Positions 22,901 through 34,900 of a stretch of DNA of 64,000 nucleotides are shown here, in pieces. Below the pieces are notes generated by a model, which was not told where the DNA came from, made no database searches, and saw only the letters and a list, made by a program, of their open reading frames with translations. The position numbers and the translations under genes were made by a program. The DNA comes from Limnomonas spitsbergensis (taxonomy: Eukaryota > Chlorophyta > Chlorophyceae > Chlamydomonadales): assembly GCA_037349105.1 (NCBI GenBank), contig JAYJMM010000120.1:4406001-4470000 (forward strand). Reading direction: 5' to 3'. Positions within the stretch are counted from its first letter, which is position 1. Every line of letters begins with the position of its first letter.

Positions 22901-25900
22901 TGGGTAAGAAGAAGGAGATGTGGGTGGAGGAGATAGTGGAGGGGAGGGAGGGTAGGAGGATGGTGTTGAGGGTGCTAATGGGTAAGAAGAAGGAGAGGTG
23001 GGTGGTGGAGATAGTGGAGGAGAGGGAGGGTAGGAGGATGGGGGTGAGGGTGCTAATGGGTAAGCATGAGGAGAAGAGGTGGGTTGTGGGGAAAGTGGAG
23101 GAGAGGGAGGATGGGAAGATGGGGGCGAGGGTGCTAATGGGTAAGGAGGAGGAGAGGTAGGTGGTGGAGATAGTGGAGGAGAGGGAGGGTAGAAAGATGG
23201 GGGTGCGGGTGGTAATGGGTAAGGAGGAGGGGATTGAGGTGGTGGAGATCGGGGAGGAGATTGAGGGAAAGAAGGGGAGTTTGGATGGTTTGGGGGATTT
23301 GGAAGAGCCAAGGGGGAGGACGGAGGATGTGAAGGAGTAGGTGGCCATGGGGAGGGAGGTGAAGGGTAGGTTGGGGGCGAAGAGGGTGGTGAAGGGGAGG
23401 GAGGGAGCGGGGAGGGAGGCGAAGGGTAGGTTGGGGGCGGGAGGGGAGGTGAAGGGGAGGGTGGTGACGGGGAGGGAGGGAATGGGGAGGGAGGGAGTGG
23501 GGAGGGAGGTGAAGGGTAGGCTGGGGGCGGGAGGGGAGGTGAAGGGGAGGGTGGTGACGGGGAGGGAGGACGCGGGGAGGGTGGTGACGGGGAGGGAGGG
23601 AGTGGGGAGGGTGGTGACGGGGAGGGAGGACGCGGGGAGGGTGGTGACGGGGAGGGAGGGAGTGGGGAGGGTGGTGACGGGGAGGGAGGACGCGGGGAGG
23701 GTGGTGACGGGGAGGGAGGGAGTGGGGAGGGTGGGGGCGGGGAGGGTGGGGGAGGAGAGGGTGGTGACGGGGAGGGTGGGGGAGGGGACGACGGTGGGAG
23801 GGATGGCGGGGAAGGGGACGACGGTGGGAGGGATGGCGGGGGAGGGGATGGCGGGGGAGGGGGGGGTAATCCACCGATGACGTTGTTGCTGATGAGTTGA
23901 ATCCCGGTGATGCTGCTCAGCCCCGCGTTCAGTAAGGATTGTAGCAGGCTGCCTGTGGGGGTGGAGTCAGGAGGGGGAGGAGGCGGGTGAGGGAGGAGCA
24001 TGTTGTTTTCCTCACAAAGCATGTGGATATTTTGTGGAACTTAGTATGCCAAGCAAGCAGTCCATGTGTTGCTTACACTGCTACGTGCTATTCCTGAATC
24101 AGAAGACTCGGGTTTGTTTACCTTCTCCAAGTCGTTCAAGGTTAAGCGTGATGTGAAGGAGACTTTCTGGTACAATTTGAGCAAGCCTAATACATTTCTG
24201 CTGTAGCCCGCTTACGGATGGGGTCGCATTGGATGAATGTTGAGACGGGGCGTTTTGAGAAACCTGTTGTGCCTACCCATGCTGTATGCTACCCATGCTG
24301 CATGCTACCCATGCTGCATGCTACCCATGCTGCATGCTACCCATGCTGACTGCTACCCATGCTGCATGCCACCCATGCTGCATGCCAACCATGCTGCATG
24401 CTACCCATGCTGACTGCTACCCATGCTGCATGCCACCCATGCTGCATGATACCCATGCTGCATGTCCACCATGCTGCATGTCAACCATGCTGCATGCCAA
24501 CCATGCTGCATGCTACCCATGCTGACTGCTACCCATGCTCCATGCTACCCATGCTGACTGCCACCCATGCTCCATGCCACCCATGCTGCATGCCAACCAT
24601 GACCCATGCCACCCATGCTGCATGCTACCCCTGCTGCATGCCACCCATGCTGCATGCCACCCATGCTCCATGCCACCCATGCTGCATGCCAACCATGACC
24701 CATGCCACCCATGCTGCATGCTACCCCTGCTGCATGCCACCCATGCTGCATGCTACCCATGCTGTATGCTACCCATGCTGACTGCTACCCATGCTGCATG
24801 CCACCCATGCTGCATGGGCTCCTCGCCGACAGGGCATGGCGTAAAAGATTTACGTTCTAAAAAGGTCCATCAGCTCTTTTAAAGCATGCATACCTGAAGA
24901 AGCTCCATCAGCTATGTTCTTTTGCAGCTGTGGGGCGCCCCTCGCAAAAGCGAGCTGCCTGCGGCGGCTTTGAGTGAGGCCGAGGATAAAGAACTGCACG
25001 CCGACTGCGCTGTCCCCCTCAGGCTGCAAGCCACTGATGAACACCTGGAGGGGCGGGGGCAGTTGTAGAAAAATGAGGCGGGGACAGTAGGGGGGGACAG
25101 TACGGCGGGGACAGCTGGAGAAAATTTGACCGCATGTCACATTGTGTCAAACAGCGCAGCGCCGCGCCTGCCATGATAAGATACTAACGCAGTACGATAG
25201 TGTCGGTCGAATAACAAATCAGAACAGTACAAGTCTGCGGGGTGGGGGTGGGGGAGAAGGCAGTACCTGACCATGGGGTCTGGGTAAGCCAGTACTGGTT
25301 GATGACGGGGGGAAGAGCCAGTACTTCAGTTCTTATGATAGGGGGAAGAGCCAGTACTTCAGTTTTTATGACGGGGGGAAGAGCCAGTACTTCAGTTTTT
25401 ATGACGGGGGGAACGAGCCAGTACTTCAGTTTTTATGACGGGGGGAACGAGCCAGTACTTCAGTTTTTATGACGGGGGGAACGAGCCAGTGCTTCAGTTT
25501 TTATGACGGGGGGCACGAGCCAGTGCTTCACTTTCTATTTGTCTGGTTTGGATTCCATCATCGTCAGGCCCCGCCCCGCAGTCGCAGAAGGACCTGTTGG
25601 AGTCAAACATGTGCCGGCCCTTAGACACAGGTCCAAGCAGCTTGATGGCTGGCCACGTATGGGGCCTTCGTTCCGAGGCCAGGACGTGGCTGAAATGTAT
25701 CTGAATTGAAGCTAAGCCACACAAAAACGGAAACAGTGCGTAATAGTTATGCTTTGTTTTGAGGCTGCTCTTGTGTGCAAACTGCAATAGACAAAACCCT
25801 GCATCCAGGGGACAGGATGAGGGGCAGCTCTTTCTCCATTCATGCCAGAGGACCTACCGGACATTGCGGAGCTCTGCCACCGCTAAGCCAATGGGGCTAA

Positions 25901-28900
25901 ACCTTGACCGGCCGACAGCCGGTACCCCCGGGCTGCACCGAGCTTGCTGCGTGCCCCCCCCCCCCCTCGGCTGTCGTCCGTGACGTACCTGGATTGTAGC
26001 TGAAGTAAGCTAAAAATAAAAGCTGACGAGGAGCACGCTGACCCTCACATTCCAGCATCCCACAAGAAAAACAAGCTCTTGCTTTATCGACTTGTCACAC
26101 CGTAACAAAACCCTAAACCTTGCTTTATCCACTTGTCACACCGCAGCTAATCTCCTCACATAGTCTGGCTGGTATGTCGCCTCGTTGAAGGCTGTCTTGT
26201 ACATGCCCACCACGAAAGCAGCCCTGTTGTCAGAGGTGTTAAACACGGTGCTGCTCATGCCAATCAGCTTTATGCCGCCGTCGATGAAAGCAGTGCCCAT
26301 GACTGGCGGAGGTGCTGCTGGTGGTAGTGGTGGCGGGGCGGGGGGGGGCGGGACGGGCAATCCACCGACCACGTTGTTGCTGATCAGTTGAATCCCGGTG
26401 ATGCCGATCAGCCCCGCGTTCAGCAAGGATTGTAGCAGGCTGCCTGTGGGGGTGGAGCCAGGAGGGGGAGGGGGCGGGTCAGGGAGGAGCATGTTGTTGT
26501 CCTCACAAAGCATGTGGATATTTCTTTGACTTGGTATGCCAGGAGGGGGAGGAGGAAGGTCATGGAGGTGTCTGATTATGTTCACAACACATGTGAACGT
26601 TTTCATGGACTTGGTGATGTAGAGCGTGTTTGAAAAGGACTGTGGCAGACTGTTCGTCAGGGCAGATCCAACAGGGCAGATCCAAAGGGTAGATCCAATA
26701 GAGTAGATCCAGGGGATAGAGCCAAAGGGGCAGCAAAGGGGCAGGGCGGCCACATACCTGAAGACGCCCCCTCCGCTATGTTAAGTTGCACATTTGGTGC
26801 CCCTGTCGTGAAGGCGAGCATCCTGCGGCGAGCTTGAGTGAGACCGAGGATGAGGAACTGCACACGCACCGCGCTGCTGCCCTCAGACTGCAAGCTGTTG
26901 ATGAAAACCTGCGGAGGCGGGGACAGGAAATGAGGAAAAGGAATCACGTGTCGAGCAAAGCGCGGTATAAAAACGGAGTTGTTGTGTGCAGCACCTGTCA
27001 TGATTTGTAATTACTGCCGGCCATATGGTTTTGGTACCAGTATCTATTTTTATATCTTTCAGCTACCGTTCAGAGGCTCACAGCCTATGGCTGATATTGG
27101 TGCAGAAAATCCAGCTGCTCATAATGGTTGAGGTTTGGTCCCGATTGGCCCAGTGGTGGCCGCCCAACCGCCCCCCCAAAGCAGGCCGCTTGCACACTGA
27201 AATGAACACTGTCACGGCCAGCAGGATGTTATCGGTCCATAGCTTAGAGGCGACAATACTAGTAACTCTTAAAGGGGGGACCTGCAATTTGATGCTGCAA
27301 TCAAGATACACCATGTCTCTTGATTGATTGAATGACCCGTGCATCCATCCATGGATCCATCCATGGATCCATGGATCCATCCATGGATTGTAATGAAGAG
27401 GGTCCTAGTGACGAACACCCTTAATTGACTGACCCGTGCAACCATAAAGCATGTATCCATGGATCATAATGAAGAGGGTCCTAGTGACGAACACCCTTAA
27501 TTGACTAAATCGTGCATGCGTGAAAAAAATAAAGAGCACCCTACTGAGGAACACCCTGAAGTCACTGAACCATGCATGGATGGGACATCGTGAGGAACAT
27601 CTCAAGGAGGATCACCCTGTATTGACTGACCCATGCAAGCATGGCACATATTGACGTGCATGCTGCCTTTGCGGCATGTCATCTGGAGTCAATCCAGCCA
27701 TGCGTCTGCTCAGTCCACAGGCGGTGATGCAGCAATAGTTCCTCACATAGTTTGGCTGGTATGTCGCTTCGTTGAAGGCAGTCTTGTACATGCCAACAAG
27801 AAATGCAGCCCTGTTCTCAGAGGTGTTGAATGTGGTGCTGTTCATGCCAATCAGTTTGACATTGCCGTCAATGAAAGTGGTGCCAAAGACCTGCGTAGGT
27901 GCCTTTGGTGACGGGGCAGGGGATGATGGGGCAGGGGGGGGAGGGGAAAGTGGTGGGGGGGGAGGGGGAGGAGGGGGGAGGGGTGGGGGGGGAGGGGGAG
28001 GAGGTGAAGGTGGGGGCAGGGGAGGAGAAGGAGGGGGAAGCGGTGGTGGGACAGGGGGAGGAGGGGGACGTGGTAGGGGGGGAGGGGGAGGAGGGGAAGG
28101 TGGGGGAGGGGAAGGTGGGGGAGGTGGAGGGGGCGGAGGGGAAGGTGGGGGAGGTGGAGGGGGCGGAGGGGAAGGTGGGGGTGGGGAAGGTGGGGGTGGG
28201 GAAGGTGGGGGTGGGGAAGGTGGGGGTGGGGAAGGTGGGGGAGGGGAAGGTGGGGGTGGGGAAGGTGGGGGAGGGGAAGGTGGGGCAGGTGGGGGAGGGG
28301 AAGGTGGGGAAGGTGGGGGAGGGGAAGGTGGGGGTGGGGAAGGTGGGGGTGGGGAAGGTGGGGGAGGGGAAGGTGGGGGAGGGGAAGGTGGGGAAGGTGG
28401 GGGTGGGGAAGGTATTGGTATGACCACATTGTTGCTGATGAGTTGAATCCTGGTGATGCTGTTCAGCCCCGCGCTCAACAAGGATTGTAACAGGCTGCCT
28501 GTGGGAGCAGCCAGGGCCAGGAGGCGAAGGAGGAAGGTCAGGGCGGAGAGGGAGCTTCTGAAACACCTGGACCTTAAAATCTCAAGCCTCAAAATCTGGA
28601 CCCTGAACCCTGGAAGCCCTGGATATCTGGACCCTGGAAATCTGGAAACCCTGGAAATCTGAAACCTGGACCCTGAAAGCCTGGTACTTCGCACAGTATA
28701 AGTAGCCAATAGCACAATACAGAGTTAGGCCAAGAAAGGCCTGCGAGTACCCTGCCACCAAAAGCCAATACATCTTATTATAGGTAACCCCAAGCCTGAA
28801 CCTAAACCCTAACATCAACCCAAATAAGGCCCCCGAGCCACACAGATTAAAGGGACGTTACTTGGTTCTGTTAACTGTAAAGTACAATTTAGATCCCCTT

Positions 28901-31900
28901 ATTCCTACAGGGTATGCAGGATCTTTATTCCTACAGGGTATGCAGGATCTTTATTCCTGCAGGGTATGCAGGATCTTTATTCCTGCAGGGTATGCAGGAT
29001 CTTTATTCCTGCAGGGTATGCAGGATCTTTATTCCTACAGGGTATGCAGGATCTTTATTCCTACAGGGTATGCAGGATCTTTATTCCTACAGGGTATGCA
29101 GGATCTTCATTCCTACAGGGTATGCAGGATCTTCATTCCTACAGGGTATGCAGGATCTTCATTCCTACAGGGTGCAGGATCTTTATTCCTACAGGGTATG
29201 CAGGATCTTCATTCCTGCAGGGTATGCAGGATCTTCATTCCTACAGGGTATGCAGGATCTTTATTCCTACAGGGTATGCAGGATCTTTATTCCTACAGGG
29301 TATGCAGGATCTTTATTCCTGCAGGGTATGCAGGATCTTCATTCCTGCAGGGTATGCAGGATCTTTATTCCTACAGGGTATGCAGGATCTTTATTCCTGC
29401 AGGGTATGCAGGATCTTTATTCCTACAGGGTATGCAGGATCTTCATTCCTACAGGGTATGCAGGATCTTCATTCCTACAGGGTATGCAGGATCTTCATTC
29501 CTACAGGGTATGCAGGATCTTCATTCCTACAGGGTATGCAGGATCTTCATTCCTACAGGGTATGCAGGATCTTCATTCCTGCAGGGTATGCAGGATCTTT
29601 ATTCCTGCAGGGTATGCAGGATCTTTATTCCTACAGGGTATGCAGGATCTTTATTCCTACAGGGTATGCAGGATCTTCATTCCTACAGGGTATGCAGGAT
29701 CTTCATTCCTACAGGGTATGCAGGATCTTCATTCCTACAGGGTATGCAGGATCTTCATTCCTACAGGGTATGCAGGATCTTCATTCCTACAGGGTGCAGG
29801 ATCTTTATTCCTACAGGGTATGCAGGATCTTTATTCCTGCAGGGTATGCAGGATCTTCATTCCTACAGGGTATGCAGGATCTTTTTTCCTACAGGGTATG
29901 CAGGATCTTCATTCCTACAGGGTATGCAGGATCTTTATTCCTGCAGGGTATGCAGGATCTTTATTCCTGCAGGGTATGCAGGATCTTTATTCCTACAGGG
30001 TATGCAGGATCTTTATTCCTGCAGGGTATGCAGGATCTTTATTCCTGCAGGGTATGCAGGATCTTTATTCCTGCAGGGAATGCAGGATCTTTATTCCTAC
30101 AGGGTATGCAGGATCTTTATTCCTACAGGGTATGCAGGATCTTTATTCCTGCAGGGTATGCAGGATCTTCATTCCTGCAGGGTATGCAGGATCTTTATTC
30201 CTGCAGGGTATGCAGGATCTTTATTCCTACAGGGTATGCAGGATCTTTATTCCTGCAGGGTATGCAGGATCTTTATTCCTGCAGGGTATGCAGGATCTTT
30301 ATTCCTACAGGGTATGCAGGATCTTTATTCCTACAGGGTATGCAGGATCTTTATTCCTGCAGGGTATGCAGGATCTTTATTCCTGCAGGGTATGCAGGAT
30401 CTTTATTCCTACAGGGTATGCAGGATCTTTATTCCTACAGGGTATGCAGGATCTTTATTCCTACAGGGTATGCAGGATCTTCATTCCTACAGGGTATGCA
30501 GGATCTTCATTCCTACAGGGTGCAGGATCTTTATTCCTACAGGGTATGCAGGATCTTCATTCCTGCAGGGTATGCAGGATCTTTATTCCTACAGGGTATG
30601 CAGGATCTTCATTCCTACAGGGTATGCAGGATCTTCATTCCTACAGGGTATGCAGGATCTTTATTCCTGCAGGGTATGCAGGATCTTCATTCCTGCAGGG
30701 TATGCAGGATCTTTATTCCTACAGGGTATGCAGGATCTTTATTCCTGCAGGGTATGCAGGATCTTTATTCCTACAGGGTATGCAGGATCTTTATTCCTGC
30801 AGGGTATGCAGGATCTTTATTCCTGCAGGGTATGCAGGATCTTCATTCCTACAGGGTATGCAGGATCTTCATTCCTACAGGGTATGCAGGATCTTTATTC
30901 CTACAGGGTATGCAGGATCTTTATTCTGGCAGGGTATGCAGGATCTTTATTCCTGCAGGGTATGCAGGATCTTTATTCCTACAGGGTATGCAGGATCTTT
31001 ATTCCTACAGGGTATGCAGGATCTTTATTCCTGCAGGGTATGCAGGATCTTTATTCCTGCAGGGTATGCAGGATCTTTATTCCTGCAGGGTATGCAGGAT
31101 CTTTATTCCTGCAGGGTATGCAGGATCTTTATTCCTGCAGGGTATGCAGGATCTTTATTCCTACAGGGTATGCAGGATCTTTATTCCTACAGGGTATGCA
31201 GGATCTTCATTCCTACAGGGTATGCAGGATCTTTATTCCTGCAGGGTATGCAGGATCTTTATTCCTGCAGGGTATGCAGGATCTTTATTCCTACAGGGTA
31301 TGCAGGATCTTTATTCCTACAGGGTATGCAGGATCTTTATTCCTACAGGGTATGCAGGATCTTTATTCCTGCAGGGTATGCAGGATCTTCATTCCTACAG
31401 GGTATGCAGGATCTTTATTCCTGCAGGGTATGCAGGATCTTTATTCCTGCAGGGTATGCAGGATCTTCATTCCTACAGGGTATGCAGGATCTTTATTCCT
31501 GCAGGGTATGCAGGATCTTTATTCCTGCAGGGTATGCAGGATCTTTATTCCTGCAGGGTATGCAGGATCTTTATTCCTGCAGGGTATGCAGGATCTTCAT
31601 TCCTGCAGGGTATGCAGGATCTTTATTCCTGCAGGGTATGCAGGATCTTTATTCCTGCAGGGTATGCAGGATCTTTATTCCTACAGGGTATGCAGGATCT
31701 TTATTGTGATCTGACCGAAATGCAAGTGATCTATTTGGTTTTGCCTGAGAGGAAATGGAAAGAAAGCCTCAACTCCTTCGGGACATAAGAGGAAAGCAGG
31801 GAAACAATGCAGTCAGGGCTAGGGCCCTGTCTGCACAGTGGCCGTTGGTTTGCATGGCAGGTTCCTCCAGTATCAAAGCGGCCATGGCTTCCAAAGTTCT

Positions 31901-34900
31901 GAAGGAAATTGATGATAAGCCTGACAATGGGTTTTGGTCTCAGGGTTAAGGAATTTGGGGTTCAGGGTTTAGGATTAAAGGTTAAGGAATTTAGGGTCTG
32001 GGGTTCAGACAAACCTGAAGATGCTCCTTGAGCTATATTTTGCTGTACAAGAGCAGCCACCCTGTCGAAGGTGAGCAGCCTGCGGCGAGCTTCAATGAGA
32101 CCAATGATGCGGAACTGCACGTCGACTGTGCTTTGACCTTCAGGCAGCAAACCAATGATGACAACCTGTCGATGTAGGCAGGGGGGGGGCAGACATACTG
32201 ATCAAAAGGTGAAGGTAAAGGAAAAAGGGTGGGAGTAAAGGTGAGCAGCATGCAGAGATACTATAGTTTTATTTTATTTTAGCTGTTATTTTTGTGTCAG
32301 CGTCTCAGGTTTCTAGGGTTGGGCAGCCGGTAACACCTTGTAAAGTCACAGCAAAAGATAAGAATCTATCAAAACTTCCCTCACCAACAGCTCATACACT
32401 AAGCACACTCTCTTCCTGTAAGGCTTATCTTGGTCTCAAGCTGTAAATCCATTTTTTGAAATTTAGTGCCGGAAACACTTCTCCGCGCACCCCCAAAATA
32501 GTTGTTTATCATTATTCTGTTGCGCACCACTGCGTGCACCTCTAAAATAATTAATAAAACGCAAAGTCAAACCGGCTTTACAGTAATGTTTGTCTTGGTC
32601 TAAAGCTGCAAATCCAAAGCACATGCAACTTCTATCACAGCAGCTCAATCCTTACATAATTCTCCTGGTATAGTTCTCCAGTGAAAGCAATCTTGAACAG
32701 TCCAGCGGAGAACGCAGCCCGGTTCACCGTAGTATTGAACGCAGCCAAGCTAATACCATTTAATAGTACATTGCCATCGATAAAGGCGACAGGTGGGGTA
32801 AAAGGAGGAGGGGATGGTTGGTAAGATGGGGGTGATGGGGGAGGTGAGGGAGGAGGTAAGGGAGGAGGTGAGGGAGGAAGGGGTGAGGGAGGTGTGAGAG
32901 GAGGTGAGGGAAGAGGGGGTGAAGGGTAGGGTGGGGGTGAGGGACGAGGTGAGAGAGGAGGTGAGGGAGGAAGGGGTGAAGGGTAGGGTGGGGGTGAGGG
33001 ACGAGGTGAGGGAGGAGGTGAGGGAGAAGGGGGTGAAGGGTAGGGTGGGGGTGAGGGACGAGGTGAGGGAGGAGGTGAGGGAGGAAGGGGTAAAGGGTAG
33101 GGTGTGGGTGAGGGAGGAGGTGAGGGAGGAAAGGGTGAAGGATAGAGTGGGGGTGAGGGAGGAAGTGAGGGAGGAGGTGAGGGAGGAAGGGGTGAAGGGT
33201 AGGGTGGGGGTGAGGGAGGAGGTGAGGGAGGAAAGGGTGAAGGGTAGGGTGGCGGTGTGGGAGGCGGTGTGGGAGGAGGTGAAGGAGGACGTGAGGGTGA
33301 GGGTGAGGGAGGAGGTGAGGGAGGAAGGGGTGAAGGGTAGGGTGGGGGTGAGGGAGGAGGTGAGGGAGGTGGGGGTGAAGGGTAGGGTGGGAGTGAGGGA
33401 GGAGGTGTGAGAGGAGGTGAGGGAGCAGGGTGTGAAGGGTAGAGTGGGGGTGAGGGACGAGGTGAGGGAGGAGGTGAGGGAGGAAGGGGTGAAGGGTAGG
33501 GTGGTGGTGAGGGAGGAGGTGAGGGAGGAAAGGGTGAAGGGTACGGTGGGGGTGAGGGAGGAGGAGAGGGAGGAGGTGAGGGAGAAGGGGGTGAAGGGTA
33601 GGGTGGGGGTGAGGGAGGAGGTGAGGGAGGAAAGGGTGAAGGGTAGGGTGGCGGTGTGGGAGGCGGTGTGGGAGGAGGTGAAGGAGGAGGTGAGGGTGAG
33701 AGTGAGGGAGGAGGTGAAGGAGGAAGGGGTGAAGGGTAGGGGGGGGGTGAGGGAGGAGGTGAGGGAGGAGGGGGTGGAGGGTAGGGTGGGGGTGAGGGAG
33801 GAGGTGTGAGAGGAGTTGAGGGAGCAGGGTGTGAAGGGTAGAGTGGGGGTGAGGGACGAGGTGAGGGAGGAGGTGAGGGAGGAAGGGGTGAAGGGTATGG
33901 TGGTGGTGAGGGAGGAGGTGAGGGAGGAAAGGGTGAAGGGTACGGTGGGGGTGAGGGAGGAGGAGAGGGAGGAGGTGAGGAAGAAGGGGGTGAAGGGTAG
34001 GGTGGGGGTGAGGGAGGAGGTGAGGGAGGAGGGGGTGAAGGGTAGGGTGGCGGTGTGGGAGGAGGTGTGGGAGGAGGTGAAGGAGGAGGTGAGGGTGAGG
34101 GTGAGGGAGGAGGTGAGGGAGGAAGGGGTGAAGGGTAGGGTGGGGGTGAGGGAGGAGGTGAGGGAGGAGGTGAGGGAGGATGGGGTGAAGGGCAGGGTGG
34201 TGGTGAGGGAGGAGGTGAGGTAGGAGGGGGTGAAGGGTAGGGTGGCGGTGTGGGAGGAGGTGTGGTAGGAGGTGAAGGAGGAGGTGAGGGTGAGGGTGAG
34301 GGAGAAGGTGAGGGAGGAGATGAAAGAGGAGGTGAGGGAGGAAGGGGTGAAGGGTAGGGTGGGGGTGAGGGAGGAGGTGAGGGATGAGGTGAAGGAGGAG
34401 GGGGTGAAGGGTAGGGTGGTGGTGAGGGAGGAGGTGAGGGAGAAGGGGGTGAAGGGTAGGGAGGCGATGTGGGAGGAGGTGTGGGAGGAGGTGAAGGAGG
34501 AGGTGAGGGTGAGGGTGAGGGAGGAGGTGAGGGAGGAGGTGAGGGAGGAGGTGAGGGAGGAAGGGGTGAAGGGTAGGGTGGGGGTGAAAGAGGAGGTGAG
34601 GGAGGAGGTGAGGGAGGAGGTGAGGGAGGAGGTGAGGGAGTAAAGGGTGAAGGGTAGGGTGGGGGTGAGGGAGGAGGTGAGGGAGGAGGGGGTGAAGGGT
34701 AGGGTGGCGGGGTGGATGGAGGAGAGGGCGGAGATGAGGGCGGAGGTGTGGGAAGAGGTGTGGGAAGCGGTGAGGGAGGAGGGGATGAAAGGTAGGGTGG
34801 GGGTGAGGGAGGAGGTGAGGGTGAAGGGGGTGAAGGGTAGGGTGGGGGTGAGGGCGGAGGTGAGGGAGGAGGTGAGGGAGGAAGGGGTGAAGGGTAGGGT

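Noticed and set aside
23952..24022. [20 protein letters not shown] as the start of a separate Pro-rich gene
   Set aside because: The same sequence precedes the homologous exon at 26443 and contains the CCCCACAG acceptor; it is intron, and exon phase links upstream to 24894.
28862..31788. Three overlapping plus-strand ORFs of ~940 codons
   Set aside because: A 26-bp unit without stops in any plus frame; frames are interchangeable and no start context or unique domain exists. The array lies in an intron of a well-supported minus-strand gene.
32635..32655. Protein ending ..YVRIELL at the end of the giant exon
   Set aside because: The TAT|GTAAGG donor here is shared with TAT|GTGAGG at 27747 and 26160; the ORF tail is intronic.
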